From Muscardinus avellanarius (lineage: Eukaryota; Chordata; Mammalia; Rodentia; Gliridae), in NCBI GenBank assembly GCA_963383645.1, contig OY726569.1, positions 77,656,135 through 77,720,134 on the forward strand: a DNA stretch of 64,000 bases, in the 5' to 3' direction. Shown in pieces: positions 31,961 to 46,079 of the stretch. The position numbers and the translations under genes are program-made. The number at the start of each line of letters is the position of its first letter. Positions within the stretch are counted from its first letter, which is position 1. The notes under the pieces were generated by a model. It saw only the letters and a program-made list of their open reading frames with translations. It searched no databases and was not told where the DNA came from.

Positions 31961-34900
31961 ACTCGCCACTCAGCTGGAGTGTGTCCTTGTCCAGTGGCGC
32001 GCAAGGCTGACTTCCCCCCGGCTCACTTGCCACTAGGGAAACGGGTCTAGTGCTTTTTCCTGGGTCGGGACTGTCACGATGCATGCGTGTCCAGGGCTTG
32101 CGTGTGTCTTCAGCATTTGCTTTTTCTTCCTTCTCGCATTGTTTTTCGAACGTGTGACACCGTGGTGATCAGAGCTTTGCTTTAGGCACATCAGTCGGGC
32201 GGTGGAGGCTGGAATGCCTAAGAGAATTGAGGTGACATTTGCATAATTCAGGTGATACCATGGGAGTTGGATCTACCGTGTTGGCAGAAGCTCTTTCAGC
32301 TGAAAGAACATGACAGTCAGTTGAGGAGCAAGGACTGCTGTAAAGTTGACCAGGAGGGTTTAAGAGAATGGGAGAGACTGTCTCAGAAATAAGGAAGTCA
32401 GGAAAAAACTAAAGAGGGGAAGGGCCAGGAAGTGGTTTGGAAGTATCACTTTTGAAACGTCAGCAGGTGAAATGTCCTATGGCCAGGACTAACTGTAAAC
32501 ATGAGTCACTTAAGTGGAGTTGCCAGTGGATGTTGGACTAGTAGAGGATATGCCTAAGAGAGGAAGGAAAAGAGGAGGCCAAGGACAGTCACTTTGGAGC
32601 ATTTATAATGAGCGGAGGAGTAAGGGTGAGGAGACAGCTGTGAATGGGTGTGGCAGGAGGAGAACACCATTAGCAGCCTGTCAGAAAAGCTGAGGCTCGG
32701 TGTGGTGACACAGGCGTGTGGTCCCAGGACTTGGAAGGTTGAGGCAGGAGGATCGCAATTTCCAAGCTAGCCCACAGCTTAGTGAGGCTTTCAGCAACTC
32801 AGCAAGACCCTGTTTCCAAATAAGAAATATAATAGGTCTGGGGGTGTAGCCTGGAGGTAGAAACCCTGGGAGAACACACACACACACACACGCACACACA
32901 CACACACACACACACAGTATTAATTCTTAGTGGGGCACAGTGGCATAGGCCTGTAATCCCAACTATAAATGAGATAGGAGGCAGGAAGAGTAGAGTTTGA
33001 AGCTAGCTTAGGCAATTTAGTGATACCATGTCTCAGAATAACAAAATTTAAAAGACGGGTAATGCAGCTCAGTGGTAGAGAACTTGGGTAGCATATGTAA
33101 GGTTCAGTCCCCAGCACTGCAAAAAAGAAAGTTTTAATGTTTGGTTTTCACAGTGCCCTGTATGAAGAGTTTTTTGTTGATCCAAATCAATGACTGCAGG
33201 TAACACTGCATATGATCAGATGTTTGCAAATTAATTTGATGTAAGAATTTTTTTTTGGGGGGGATGGTACTGGGGATGGAACCCAGGGGCCTTCTACCTC
33301 CGGGCTACACTCCCAGACCTATTTTATATTTTATTTGGAAACAGGGTCTCTTAAGCCAGTGGAGGCTGGCTTTGAACCTGCTCGAGCCTCCTGTCTCAGC
33401 CTCCCAAGCGCGGGGATTACAAGCGTGCGCCACCACGCCCGGCTAAGAAATTATTTCTTAAATTAAAATTGGTTGTAAAGCCAGTTGTGGTGGTGCACGC
33501 TTGTAATCCCAGCACTTGGGAGGCTGAGGCAGGATGATCGCGCAGGTTCGAAGCCAGCCTCAGCTACTTAGTGAGGCCCTCAGCAACTTAGTGAGACCCT
33601 GTTTCCAAATAAAATATAAAATAGGTCTGGGAGTGTAGCCTGGAGGTAGAAAACCCCTGGGTTCCATCCCAGTACCACAAAAAACTTAAAAAAAAATTAG
33701 TTGTATTCTATCCATTCCTACAGAATATTTGAGACAGTGCTTTGGGGGTAATTATAGCTTCATTACAGAGTTGTTGAAATTAAGTAACTCTTTGAAAAAA
33801 TCTTTATAATTACAAGTTTAAGCCAGCCATGGTAGCATGCACCTGTAGTCAGAGCTACTCACAAGATTGAGGCAGCAGGAGGATTGCTTTTGCCCAGTAG
33901 TGTGTGGCCAGTCCAGGCAACATAGCAAGAACCTATCTGAAAGTAGTGAATCATACAGGACTGTAGTCCTATATCTACAATTCTGAAATTAAAAAAAACC
34001 CTGAAAACCAGAAGGTGTTTCATAGCTAATTTGACAACAGATTCTTACCTGAGCCAATGTATAGTCTTTATTTACCTTAAGACTGTTTCTGTTTCACTGT
34101 AGACTTAACAATATGCTTGGTTTTATAATTCTAAGACCCTGTGAGAACACTATGTTATTTGTATCATACTATTTTTATAGAACCCCTAAACTCTGAATTG
34201 TAGACACATTTTGTCTCAAGGGTTTCAGAGAAGGGATTCTGAGCTCATCTTAGTTCATCTTCATGGCATCCTTTGAGCCAGCATTACCATTATTTTATTT
34301 AATTATTTATTTATGTATTTATTTATTTATTTTTGTTGGTACTGGGGATGGAACCATTCTACCTCCAGCTATACTCCCAGACCTATTTTATATTTTATTT
34401 GGAAACAGGGTCTCTTAAGCCTGCAGGGCTGGTTTTGAACCTGCGCAATCCTCCTGTCTCCGCCTCCCGAGCATGAGGATTACAAGCATGTGCCACCACG
34501 CCCCGCTTTCTTTCTTTCTTTTTCAGTACTGGGGATGGAACCCAGGGCTATTCTACCTCCGAACTAAACCCCCAGTCCTATTTTTTATTCTTTATTTTGA
34601 AACAGGGTTGCACTGCATTGCAAAGAGCCTCACTAAGTAGCTGAGGATGTCCATGAACTATCCTCCAGTCTGGGATTATAAGCATGGGCCGGTGTAGCAT
34701 TATTTTAAAACAATAACTCTATATACCATACCTCCTCCAAACTCAGCAGCTTAGAGCATTTATTCCCTCTTGAGGCTCTGCTGCAAGGTATAGGAGTATG
34801 GATCAGTTGGGACCATTCTGATTTCTTATTCTGGGGCCCAGACTGAAGGGTCAGGGGTTACCCATGGTAAACTCTTCACGAGGCAACAGCAGAAGTACAA

Positions 34901-35076
34901 AAAGATAAGGTCTACTGCAGAAGCATGGGTCAAGTGTCTGCTTACGTCTCATGTGCTGAGATCCCATTGATCAAAGCGAGTTATCATTGGTGCTAAAAGA
35001 ATTGCTTAGCAGGCTAGAGCTTGGCACAAGATCAAGCCCAACATTACTGGGGAGAAGTGCCGTGGTCCTTTGATGA

Positions 35077-35594
35077 TCTTGGGACCACTGTAGATCACGA
35101 AGCCTGAGGATGTCCAAGTGCTCATATAAAGTGGTGTATTTGCATATAACCTATACACATTTCCTGTATACTTTAAATCATCTCCAGAGCCGGGCGTGGT
35201 AGTGCACGCTTGTAATCCCCGCGCTTGGGAGGCTGAGACAGGAGGATCACGCAGGTTCAAAGCCAGCTGTGCTGGCTTACGAGACCCAGTTTCCAAATAA
35301 AAAGTATAAAATAGGTTTGGGAGTGTAGCCCGGAGGTAGAAGGGCTTCCAGGAACCCCAGGACCACCAAAAAAAATAATAATAAATAAATCATCTCTAAA
35401 TAATACTTAATATAATGAAAATGCTGTGTGAATAGTTATATTGTTTAGGGAATAATGACAACAGTAAAGACGTCAATGTCAGTACATGACCTGTACAGAC
35501 ACAGGTTTTTTTTTTTTTTTTCAAATACTTTTTTAAATTTGTGGCTGATTGAATCTGAGGATGACAAATTTTTGGATATGGAGAGCTTACTGTA
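35077..35594 (+). mobile_element. MER2-like (Tigger-derived) DNA transposon relic
   Basis: Order and text follow the MER2 consensus: TTGCATATAACCTATACACA, then GTATACTTTAAATCATCTC, TGTTTAGGGAATAATGACA, a GTACAGACACAG stretch and a closing GGCTGATTGAATCTGAGGAT with GGATATGGAG. A SINE at 35185-35386 splits it. This is an ancient Tc1/mariner-type non-autonomous element. Confidence 0.78.
35185..35386 (+). repeat. B1-dID SINE nested in the MER2 relic
   Basis: Complete sense copy of the young subfamily (GCCAGCTGTGCTGGC in the head, CTTCCAGGAACCCCAGGACC in the tail). It is flanked by AAATCATCTC at 35175-35184 and 35387-35396, so removal restores the MER2 order. Confidence 0.9.
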
Positions 35595-37038
35595 TAGCCC
35601 TCCCTTGGGGAAGGAGTGAATATTTGATGAATAATAATCTAATATATCACAGATGGTCCACAGGGGTGGAGTGGGATGGAAGGAGGGGGAGAAAGTTAAA
35701 AATTAGGATGTATCACTATTGCTCTTTTTAGGATTTTGAAAAACCCTCTTGTAGGGGTAGGAAATTATTTGCTCCTCATCTTTTATAAGTCAGAAGGGTC
35801 TATGTATTCCTAAAGGGTTTTTGTTGTTATGGAGGGTGTGGGGGTGGTACTAGGGATTGAACCCAGAGGCATTCTACCTCTGAGGTACACTTCCAGCCCT
35901 TCTTATTTTTTTGTTTGGAAATAGGGTCTTTCTAGATTGTTGAGAGCCTTACCAGATTTAGTTTTTGTTTGGAAATAAGGTCTTGCTAGATTTGTTGTTA
36001 GGCTATCCTCAAAACTGTGAGCCTCTGGTCTCAGCTTCCCAAATACTGGGATTACAGGCATGCACCACACCCAGATAACTCCTAAAGTTTTTAATTAATT
36101 TTAAATGATCTTTTAATAACTTCAGTGTGTTTTATAGTTTGGTTACATTTACTGTTGGATGTGAGTGTTCAGCACTTGGGCTGCCTGTCAGGAAAGACTT
36201 GTCAATGTGATGTCAAGGCTGAATAAATACTATTTCTGGAAAAGAATAAATCACAAGCTTATTTGGTCCTTGAAAACTTTTTTTTTGTGTGTGTGTATGG
36301 TACTGGGTATGGAACCCAGGGGCCTTCTACCTCCAGGCTATACTCCCAGACCTATTTTATATATATTTTTTATTTGGAAACAGGGACTCTTAAGCCAACA
36401 GAGGCTGGCTTCGACCCTGCGCGATCCTCCTGTCTCAGCCTCCCAAGCGCAGGGATTACAAGCGTGCAACACCATGCCCAGCTCCTTGAAAACTTTTTAT
36501 CATTACAGTGCAGATGCAGGAAAAATTACTTTTAGCAGTTTTCTAAGTGAAAGAAAAACTATACAAGTAGCTTAGACATTAAAGCAGGCATAAGCCCGTT
36601 GTGCTGAAGAAGCTCATGATTAAGTCTCATGAAGATATTTTTGTAGAGAAGTGATTCTGTTTACATTTAATCTCTGAGAGTAAGGAAAGAAAATAGTATC
36701 AATAATCATGTTCTATAGTAGATAGAGGTTTAGTTGTTACCTTGGATGCAGTGAGACTGAAAAAGGTACTTTCCTGTGGGTGCATCTTTGAGTGGGATTT
36801 TTATTTATTTTCTTTTTGTGGTACTGGAGGTGGAACCCAGGGGCTTTTCTACCTCCCCAGACCTGTTTTATACTTTATTTGGAAACAAGGTCTCACTAAG
36901 TTGCTGAGAGCCTCACTAAGTAGCTGATGCTGGCTTCCAACCTGTGCGATCCTCCTGTCTCAGCCTCTAAAGCACTGGGATTACAAGCGTGTGCCACCAT
37001 GCCCGGCTACAATGAGTGGGATTTTTAACAAGCTCATT

Positions 37039-37081
<43 letters not shown>

Positions 37082-40000
37082 TTCAGGTACTGAGGATTGA
37101 ACCCAGGGGCATACTACCTCTAAGCTACATCCTCCAGCCCCCCCCTTTTTTTTTTGGTGGTGCCGGGTATTGAACCCAGAATCATTCTACCTATGAACTA
37201 CATTTCCAGCCCTTTTTGGTTTATATTTTGGAAACAGGATCTCACTAAGTTGCTGAGGCTGGCTTTGAACCTGAAATCTTCCTGTTTCAATCTCCCAAGT
37301 ACTGGGATTACAGAGGTGTGCCACCATGCCTGGCCTCAGCCCTATTTGTTACTCTTTCTTTATTTTTTATTGTTTTGGTGGTACTGGGGATGGAATCCAG
37401 GGACATTATACTTTTGAGAAATACCCCGAGACCTTTTGTATTCCTTTATTTGGAAATAGGGTCTCACTAAGTTGCAGGTGGCCTCACTAAGTTGCTGAGG
37501 CTGGCCACAGACCTGCAGTCCTCCTGTTTTAGCCTCTCAAGTATTGGAATTACAAGCATGAGCCACCATGCCTGGCTTATTCTTTATTTTTGAAACAGGG
37601 TCTCACTAAGTTGTAGAGGGCCTCACTAAGTAGCTGGGTTAATGGTAAACCTGCAATCCTCCTGTCTCAGACTCCCCAATACTGGGATCACATGTGTATA
37701 CCATGATGCCCAGCTCTGACAAGCTTATTTTGAGATTCTTAAAGTTGCTTTAGATACTCTATGAAATGCTAATGGATAGAGAAGGCTTTCTAGTTGGACA
37801 GACTTTTCAATGGAGCACATCTAAGCTTTGAGATTATCTATAGCTCTCCTAAGGCTTTTTTTTTTTTTTTTGTCTTTTTGTATAAAAAAGAAATTCTAGT
37901 TGCTTATTAGGGAGTGATTATTTTCTCTTGATCTGATTAAGCAAGTGTATTTATTTTTTATTAATTTATTATTTGTTTATTTTTTTGTAGTACTGAGGAT
38001 TGAATGCAGGGGGATACTACCTCTGAGCTATATCCCCAGCCCTATCTTTTAGTCTTTATTTTGAAACAGGGTCTCACTAAGTGCTGTGGCTGGCCACAAA
38101 CCTGGGATCCTCCTGCCCTAACCTCCCAAGTACTGGAATTACAAGTGTACTACCATGCCCAGCTAGCAAGTGTGTATTTTATTCATTTATGTATGTATGT
38201 ATGTATGTATGTATGTATGTATGTATTTATTTATTTATGTATTTTTGTGGTACTGGGGATGGAACCCAGAGGCATTGTACCTCTGAGCTACACCTCCAGC
38301 CCTATTCCTATTTTTTGTCATTTTATTTTATTTTATTTTATTGGTACTGGGGGTGGAACCCAGGGGCTTTTCTACTTCCAGGCTATACTCCCAAACCTAT
38401 TTTATATTTTATTTGAAAACAGGGTCTCACTAAGTTGCTGAGAGCCTCACTAAGTAGCTGAGGCTGGCTTCAAACCCGTGCCATCCTCCTGTCTCAGCCT
38501 CCCAAGCACTGGGATTACAAACGTGCATTACCACACCCGGCTTTAGTCTTTTTAGTTTTGAAACAGGGTCTCACTGAGTTGCGGAGGGGCCTCGCTAAGT
38601 AGCTGAAGCTGTCCATGAACTTATCCTTGGCTCCTGTGCCACCACGCCCGGCTCAGCAAGTATCTTTAGATAAAGGGAATGGACAGCAGTGAACTCAAGT
38701 GCTTTGCTCTCTCAGTCTTTGGCAGATGGCCAGAGAAAAAAGAACCAAGGTGTTCTTCTGTCCCCTCCTCCATCCTCTGCCATCCTGGTCACATGAAAGA
38801 GCCACCCTTCCTAGCTACTATCTTTGTGTTCACAGGGCTCAGCTGAGAATGTTATAAAATCTCAGAGTGTCTTAGGAGGAGTGCAGTTTGCAGACAGCCT
38901 CAACTACTTGGTGAGGCCCTCTGCAATTTAGCAAGACCCTGTTTCAAAATAATAAAAAATAGAAGCTGGGCATGGTGGCGCACACTTCTAATCCCAGTAT
39001 TTGGGAGGCTGAGACAGGAGGATCTCAGTTCAAAAACAATCTCAGCTGCTACTTAGTGATGCCCTTTGTAACTTAGTGAGACCCTGTTTCAAAATAAAGA
39101 ATTAAAAAATAGGAATGGGGGTGTAGCTCGGAGGTGGAATGCCCCTGGGTTCCAGCCCCAGTACCACGAAAAAATAAGTAAAAAGAATAAAAAATAGGGC
39201 TGGGGGTGTAGCTCAAAGGTAGATGTCCCTGGGTTCAAACCCCAGTACTGCCAAAAAAAAAAAAAAAAAAAAAAATAGGGCTGAGTGCTGGGTGTGTAGC
39301 TCAGAGGTAGAATGACCCTGGGTTTCCTCCCCAGTACTTCCAAAAGAAACAAATCTAAGAGTATCTTTTGCCATGCTGCCCAAACAGTCGGGTCTATGAC
39401 CATACTGCCATTAGTTATTTTCAGCTGTTACTGGACCAAAATCAACTCTGCTTGGCCTGCTCTTTTCTTTGTACCAAGTCTGTGTTGCCGAGTTCAGGGC
39501 CTGCTGCCTGCCTCTTCATCCTTCTGAGCTGCATGTGACAGTAGCTTTTCCAAGTATGTTCCTCTGTAGCACTGTGATCAACGTGGATGACTGGAAAACC
39601 CCGGGCTGGGCATTAGATAACATTGGTTCTGGAACTGTCCTTCCTCTGTTATTTGCTTACCCCTTAACCCTGTACATGCAAATTCTTTTATCTTTCCTAA
39701 AGATTTTTTTTTCCCATGTCAAGGCATATTCTTTTCTTCAAAGTATTTTTTAAAGAATTAAATGGAGTAATGGATATGAAAAGAACTTTGAAAATGGTAT
39801 TGTGATTACTATATTATTGATGATTCTTAGAAGACTGGGAGCCAAGTGCTGTGGTGCGTGCTTGTAATCCTAGTCCTTGGGGGGCTGAGACAGAAGGATC
39901 ACAGGTTCCAGGACAGCCTCAGCAATTTAGTGAGGCTCTCAGCAACCTAGTGAGACCCTGTTTACAAATAAGAAATAAAATCAGCCTAGTGTGGTGACAC

Positions 40001-40644
40001 AGGCTTGTAATCCCAGTACTTGGGAAGCTGAGACAGGAGGATTTCAGGTTCAAGGGCAGCCTCAGCTACTTAGGCCATCTACAACTTCATAAGATCCTGT
40101 TTCAAAATAAAGAATAAAATATAAGGCTGGGGGTGTAGCTCAGAGGCAGAATACCCCTGGGTTCAATCCTCAGTTCCTAAAACAAAAATAAACTCAGTCT
40201 AGGGGGAGGAGTGGTAGCTCGGAGATAGAATGTCTCTGGATTTAATTCCCTGTACCAAAAGAAAAAAAAGACTGGTCTGAGAAAGCCCCACTATGATGAT
40301 GGTTTGTATGGTTTCTAGTGATAGCTAAACAGATCCTGTAAGCATAAAGGCAAGCATGGAAACTGCTCAAGTTACAGTGACCAAGTGTCAGCATAGCTAA
40401 TGTTTTTTTAAAAACCAATACATGTCTGCATATGAAGAGTGGTTTTAGCAATTTGTGGATTATAAATTATTAATTTATGGATTATTTAATTTTTGGATTA
40501 TAAATTATAATTTTAGAGCAGCTTATGCAATTATAGATTTTATTTGCTTGTTTTACTACTAATAAAAATCAGCTGAATATATCTTAGTCCTCATTGCTAT
40601 AACCTTTTAGAGGGCAGGGATGGGGTTTCATAGAGACGTAATAG

Positions 40645-40790
40645 AGAACAATATATGAGTTTGCGTTCCTTTGTCAGATATGATCTTGGGCAAGTTAATT
40701 TCTGTGTGTCACATTGTTTTCATCTGTAAAATGGGTAAAGTGAACACAGTAAGTTAACTAAATATGCTCAGTGTCTGTCTTGAGTCTTTA
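40645..40790 (+). repeat. MIR relic
   Basis: The core GATCTTGGGCAAGTTAATTT and the downstream TTTTCATCTGTAAAATGGGT are the diagnostic parts of the tRNA-derived mammalian-wide repeat. Confidence 0.75.
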
Positions 40791-42840
40791 TGGAAATAAA
40801 CAGCATCTGTCTTAGTGAATAATTACTTTTCTTATTAATATTCTAAATTCACAGTATGCATTTATATTGGTCTTATTTAGCGAATAAATAATCCTTTTTC
40901 TTCTGTTCCTATTTTATCAGTAAATGTAATAGTTTATTTACCTTTTATTTATTTTTACCTGCATTACTCTCTTGCCTTTATTTCATTTGGCTAACACTAT
41001 CTTGTTTACTTATCTTGTTTCTGCAGGGTCATATGAGGATATTAGTGACAGATTTCTGATTTTTTTTTATAATATAGCTATACTTTAAATGATACATTAT
41101 AGTTTTCAGAGCAGCCAGTGGAAGTGACTATTAAATTTTTAAATTTGACATCTTGTGGCATTTCTGGGTTAGCTGAGGTAAGAGATGCTGTGCTAAGTGT
41201 TTTTGTGGAAAGGAATAGCATAATATGTACTCTGCTCATCATCAGTACTACATGGATGTTAAAATTCAACCACATAGTCAGCTTATAAAAATTTGGATGC
41301 CTAGGATAAGGACATTTACTTTGAATACTCACTGTCCCTTGAAAACAGAACAGTTCTATCCACTTTTTTTTAAGGTGGTACTAGGGATTGAACCCAAAGG
41401 TGGTTCTGCCTCTGAACTACACCCCAGCTCTTTTTAATTTTTTTTATTTTTAATTTATTTATTTTTTTGGTGGTACTGGGGTTCCTGGAAGCTCTTCTAC
41501 CTCTGGGCTACACTCCAAGACCTATTTTATACTTTTTTATTTGGAAACAGGGTCTCTCTTTTTTTTTTTTTGGTGGTACTGGGGTGGAACCCAGAGAATT
41601 TCTACCTCCGGGCTATACTCCAAGACCTATTTTATACTTTATTTGGAAACAGGGTCTCACTAAGTTGCTGAGAACCTCACTAAGTAGCTGAGGCTGGCTT
41701 CGAACCTGTGTGATCCTCCTGTCTCAGCCTCCCAAGCGCAGGGATTACAAGCATGCACCACCACACCCGGTTTGGAAGCAGGGTCTCTTAAGCCAGTGCA
41801 GCTGGCTTCGAACCTGCGTGATCCTCCTGTCTCCACCTCCCAAGTGTGGGGATTACAAGCATGCACCTCCATGCCCGGCTTCTTTTTTATTTTTGAAACA
41901 CAGTCTCATGGCTAGGTGTGGTGGTGCATGCTTGTAATCCCAATACTTGGGAAGCAGAGACAGGAGCATCCCAGGTTTACCACCACCCACCCTCTGCAAC
42001 CTAATGAGGTCCTCTGCAATTTAGTAAGACTCTTTTTCAAAACAATGAAAAAGGGCCGACGGCCAGGCATAGTGACGCACACTTGTAATCCCAGCATTTG
42101 GGAGGCTTCACAGGAAGATCACTGCTCACTGCAGCCTCAGCTATTTAGTGAGGCCCTTTGTAACACAGTATAACCCTGTTTCCAAATAAAGAATAAAAAA
42201 TAGGGCTGGGGGTGTAGCTTGGTGGTAGAATGTTCCTGGGCTCCATCCCCAGACCTGCAAAAATAAATAAATAAAAAAAATAAAATGAGCCGGGCATGGT
42301 GGCAACACGCTTGGGAGGCTGAAACAAGAGGATCGCACAGGTTTGAAGCCAGCCTCAGCTACTCTGTGAGGCTCTAAGCAACTTATTGAGACCCTATTTC
42401 CAAATAAAGTTTAAAATAGGTCTGTAAGTATAGCCCAGAGGTAGAAGGCCCCAGGTTCTATTCCCAATACCACCAAAAAAAAAAAAAAAAAAAAAAAACC
42501 AAACAAATGAAATGATAGGGAAAAAAAAAACTTTGCAAAATGGCAAAATTACAAGGACTAGACAGATGATTTTATGGATATATAAAAATTAGGTTGGAGT
42601 GGGCAGCATGGAGAAAGAAAGGTTAGGAATATTCCTTTACTTGTAATCCCAGTACTTGGGAGGCTGAAACAAGAAGATTGCAGTTCAATCCTCAGCTACT
42701 TATGCCCTCCACAATTTCATGAGACCTGGCAAATTGACATGTTTCTGGTTTGCAAATCAGCCTTGTAACTATTTAATGAGTATGAATGGGCTTACTAGGA
42801 TTTAATCAGCTTTAAGTAACCTGGTAAAATCTTATTTCAG

Positions 42841-42910
42841 ACCTGATCTTGGACCTGCAAGTGACAGCAGCCTTTGAGGTCTTTAGACAGCTTGGCCTGG
42901 AGGAGAACAC

Positions 42911-42921
<11 letters not shown>
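42841..42921 (+). other. PSEN1: PSEN1 exon 2 (non-coding)
   Basis: 81 nt between the acceptor AATCTTATTTCAG and the donor GTTTGT. The end (GGCCTGGAGGAGAACACATG then AAAGAAAG) matches my recollection of the human PSEN1 5' untranslated sequence directly before exon 3. It contains an ATG at 42911 that opens an upstream frame. The donor has T at +3, a weak form. Confidence 0.75.
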
Positions 42922-43272
<351 letters not shown>

Positions 43273-44506
43273 TGAACTTCGACTGAGAGAGAAAAATCAT
43301 TGTGCCCTTTGGTACTGGGGACACAGGGTTTTGTCTTGTTTTGTTTTTAAATTTTTTCTGATGCTGGAGTTGAACCCATGGCCTCCCTCATGCTAGCCCA
43401 GTGCTCTACCATATACACTCAGGCCCACAGGCTGTTTTAGGGTGTGGAGGTTGAGCCAGATATGGTTGTATATGCCTGTAATCCTAGTACTTGAGAGGCT
43501 GAGATAGGAGATCACGGGTTCAAAGACAACCTCAGCAACTTACTGAGACTTTCAGCAACCTAGCAAGACTCTGTTTCAAAAAAAAAAAAAATTAAAAGGT
43601 ATGGTGTTGTAGCTTGGAGATAGAATGCTTCTGATTTTGATTCCCCAGTACTACAAAAAAAAAAAAGAAAGAAAGAAAAGAAAAAAGATATGGGCATTGA
43701 TATAGTTCCTCCCTGGCTAAGATATCTTCTCAACTGAAGACTTCTCCATGTTCCCAAGGTATAAGCTTCTCATAGTCCACATTGTTTAGTATTTTAGTGT
43801 CTTGCTCTTACTTTTCTATGAGTACATTTTATTCAGTTTTTCCAGTGCCCAGCACAGTTCCTAACAGTGTTGTGACTAAACAAGTGCACATGTGAGGATT
43901 AAGTGTAAAAGTCCCATTCAAGGGAGGGGATCAGGAAAGGGCTCTGGATAACGTGGCATGGGTCATGGAGATTCTTCCCCAGCTACACACACAGGCATCA
44001 GGTCGGCCTGTAACTCATTAGCTAGCCATTAGATTGAGCACTGACGCCAGAGGAGGCCTGTGAGATGACTAGAGAATTATAGGATTTTTAGAGGTGGAGC
44101 CAGAATGAAGAAAAACACAAGGCCAGCTATAAGCTCTGCAGGGTCCGCCTGTGGGCGCAAAAGGCTAGAAATCATCAGCCAGATGTGTAGAAGTTAGTCC
44201 ATGTGATGAGCAATCAAACTAGAGCACAAGGTGACCTACAAGTTTTTCTAATACTCCAAAGGCTTAGGATTTCTCACTTTTTCCATCGGTAAGAATAGGT
44301 AAAGCCCAGTGTGGTGGTACACACTTGTAATCCCAGCATTTGGGAGGCAGAGACAGGAGGTTTACGGTTTGCAGACAGCCTCAGCTACTTAGGCCCTTTG
44401 CAACTCATTGAGACCCTGTTTTCAAATAAAGAATACAAAATAGGGTTGGGGGTATAGTGCAGAGGTAGAATGTCCCTGGGTTTCAGCCCCAGTACTGAAA
44501 AAAAAA

Positions 44507-44508
<2 letters not shown>

Positions 44509-44603
<95 letters not shown>
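44509..44603 (+). repeat. GAAA microsatellite at a SINE tail
   Basis: About 24 GAAA units grown from the A-rich tail of the sense SINE at 44308-44500, with one GAGAAA interruption. Reading frames of Phe/Leu/Ser on the opposite strand are products of this repeat. Confidence 0.95.
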
Positions 44604-46079
44604 GTAATTTAGCTGAGTTTGGTGGCACACACCATAATTCCAGTATTTGGAAGGGTAGGACAATAGGGTCTCAGGCTCAAGGCCACCCTCAGTAACTTAG
44701 CAAGACCCTGTTTCAAAACAAAAGTAAAACAGGGCTAGAAAGCCAGGTATGGTGGCACACACTTGTAATCCCCGCATTTGGGAGGGTGAGTCAGGAGGAT
44801 CACTGTTCAAAGCCATCCTCAGCTACTTAGTGAGGCCCTCTGCAACTAAGTGAGACACTGTTTCAAAATAAAGAAAAAATAGGGCTGGGGGTGTAGCTTG
44901 GAGGCAGAATGCCCCTGGGTTCCATCCCCAGTACAGGAAAAAAAAGAAGAAAAAAAAAGTATAGATGGGCCAGACTTGGTGGCACATACTTCTAATCCCA
45001 GTACTTTGGAGGCTGAGACAGGAGGATCATGGTTGGCGTCCAGCCTCAGCTACTTAGGCCCTTTGCAACTCAGTGAGATCCTGTTTCCAAATAAAGAATA
45101 AAAAAAAATAGGGCTGGAGTGTAGCTCAGAGATAGAATGCCCCTGGGTTCCATCTCCGATACAATGAATGAGTGAATGAATAAAATAGGGCTGGGAATGT
45201 ATCTTAGAGGTAGAATGCCTCTGAATTCAATCCTAAAACTTTTTTTTTTTTTTTTTGCAGTACTGGGGGTGGAACCCAGGGGCATTCTGCCTCCAGGCTA
45301 CATGCCCATTCCTATTTTTTATTCTTTATTTGGAAACAGGGTCTCACTGAGTTGCAAAGGACCTCACTAAGTAGCAGCTGAGGCTGTCCTTGAACTGTGA
45401 TCCTCCTGTCTCAGCCTCCCACATGCTGGGATTACAAATGTGCACCACCATGCCTGGCCCCAAAACTCTCTTAAAGCTCAAAAGTTTGGTATGACCAGAA
45501 GATAGGGTGGCTAATTATTCTGCTCCACCTGAGACTGAGGTTCCAGAACACAGGACTTTCAGTTTTAAAACTAGGACAAGCCAGGTGTATTGGCGCAAGC
45601 CTGTAATCCAGTACTTGGGAGGTTGAGACAGGAGGATTGCAGGTTGAGGCCAGTGTGTGGTATCTTAATGAGACACTGTTTTATAATAAAAAATAAAAAG
45701 GACTGGAGATAAAGCTCAGTGGTAGAGGCCGCCTGCATTTAATTCTCAGTGCCACCACCAAAAGAAAAAAGGAAAAAAAAGAAAACTGGAACAATCCTAG
45801 GCAAATAGGATCAGGATGGAATTAGTTACAGTACTGTAAGTAATAAAACTGAAATCATTTTGGAAATGACTAGCCAAGTCTTATTTGGTTAGAGAATGGT
45901 CTTATATAATTTGAGTTATACTACTTGAAGTTATACTGTATATTAGTATAACTATCATATAACTATCTATAGTTAACTGTCTTATATAACTTGGAGACAA
46001 AACAATATAATGACAAAACAAAATTGCAGATCAATTAAGTACATCTTTCATCCGCCTTCCTCTTTTTCTAGGATAGTTA

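Larger units (their letters stand above)
31636..42840 (+). other. PSEN1: PSEN1 intron 1
   Basis: The GC-rich start fades by about 32050; unique sequence runs to 32690. SINEs: sense 32693-32872 with a CA repeat (32873-32916), sense B1 plus full-length ID at 32931-33125, antisense 33255-33444, sense 33481-33680, monomeric sense B1/Alu-like 33821-33955, antisense 34333-34506 and 34507-34690, antisense 35842-36077, 36285-36482 and 36815-37008. There are dense clusters at 37035-37720 (antisense, after a TTTA repeat) and 37984-38660 (antisense, nested, with a TATG repeat at 38190-38224). Further sense copies lie at 38860-39345, 39842-40260 and 41905-42480, antisense ones at 41372-41885. A MER2-like transposon is at 35077-35594 and a MIR at 40645-40790. 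About 34700-35000 may be an older unnamed repeat. Confidence 0.65.

Noticed and set aside
31349..32084. Several 100-230-codon frames on both strands in the CpG island
   Set aside because: GC-rich sequence lacks stop codons. The products are Pro/Arg/Ala/Gly-rich without motifs, and the site is the non-coding PSEN1 exon 1.
33055..33125. tRNA-like segment with A-box and B-box features
   Set aside because: It is the tRNA-Ala-derived ID part of a SINE, with an A-rich tail and no intact cloverleaf; the same holds for 48950-49020 and 60190-60270.
38190..38224. Regularly spaced short repeats that might suggest an array such as CRISPR
   Set aside because: Simple TATG repeat with no spacers, in a mammalian intron.
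44385..44663. Phe/Leu/Ser-rich antisense frame
   Set aside because: Translation of the GAAA microsatellite.
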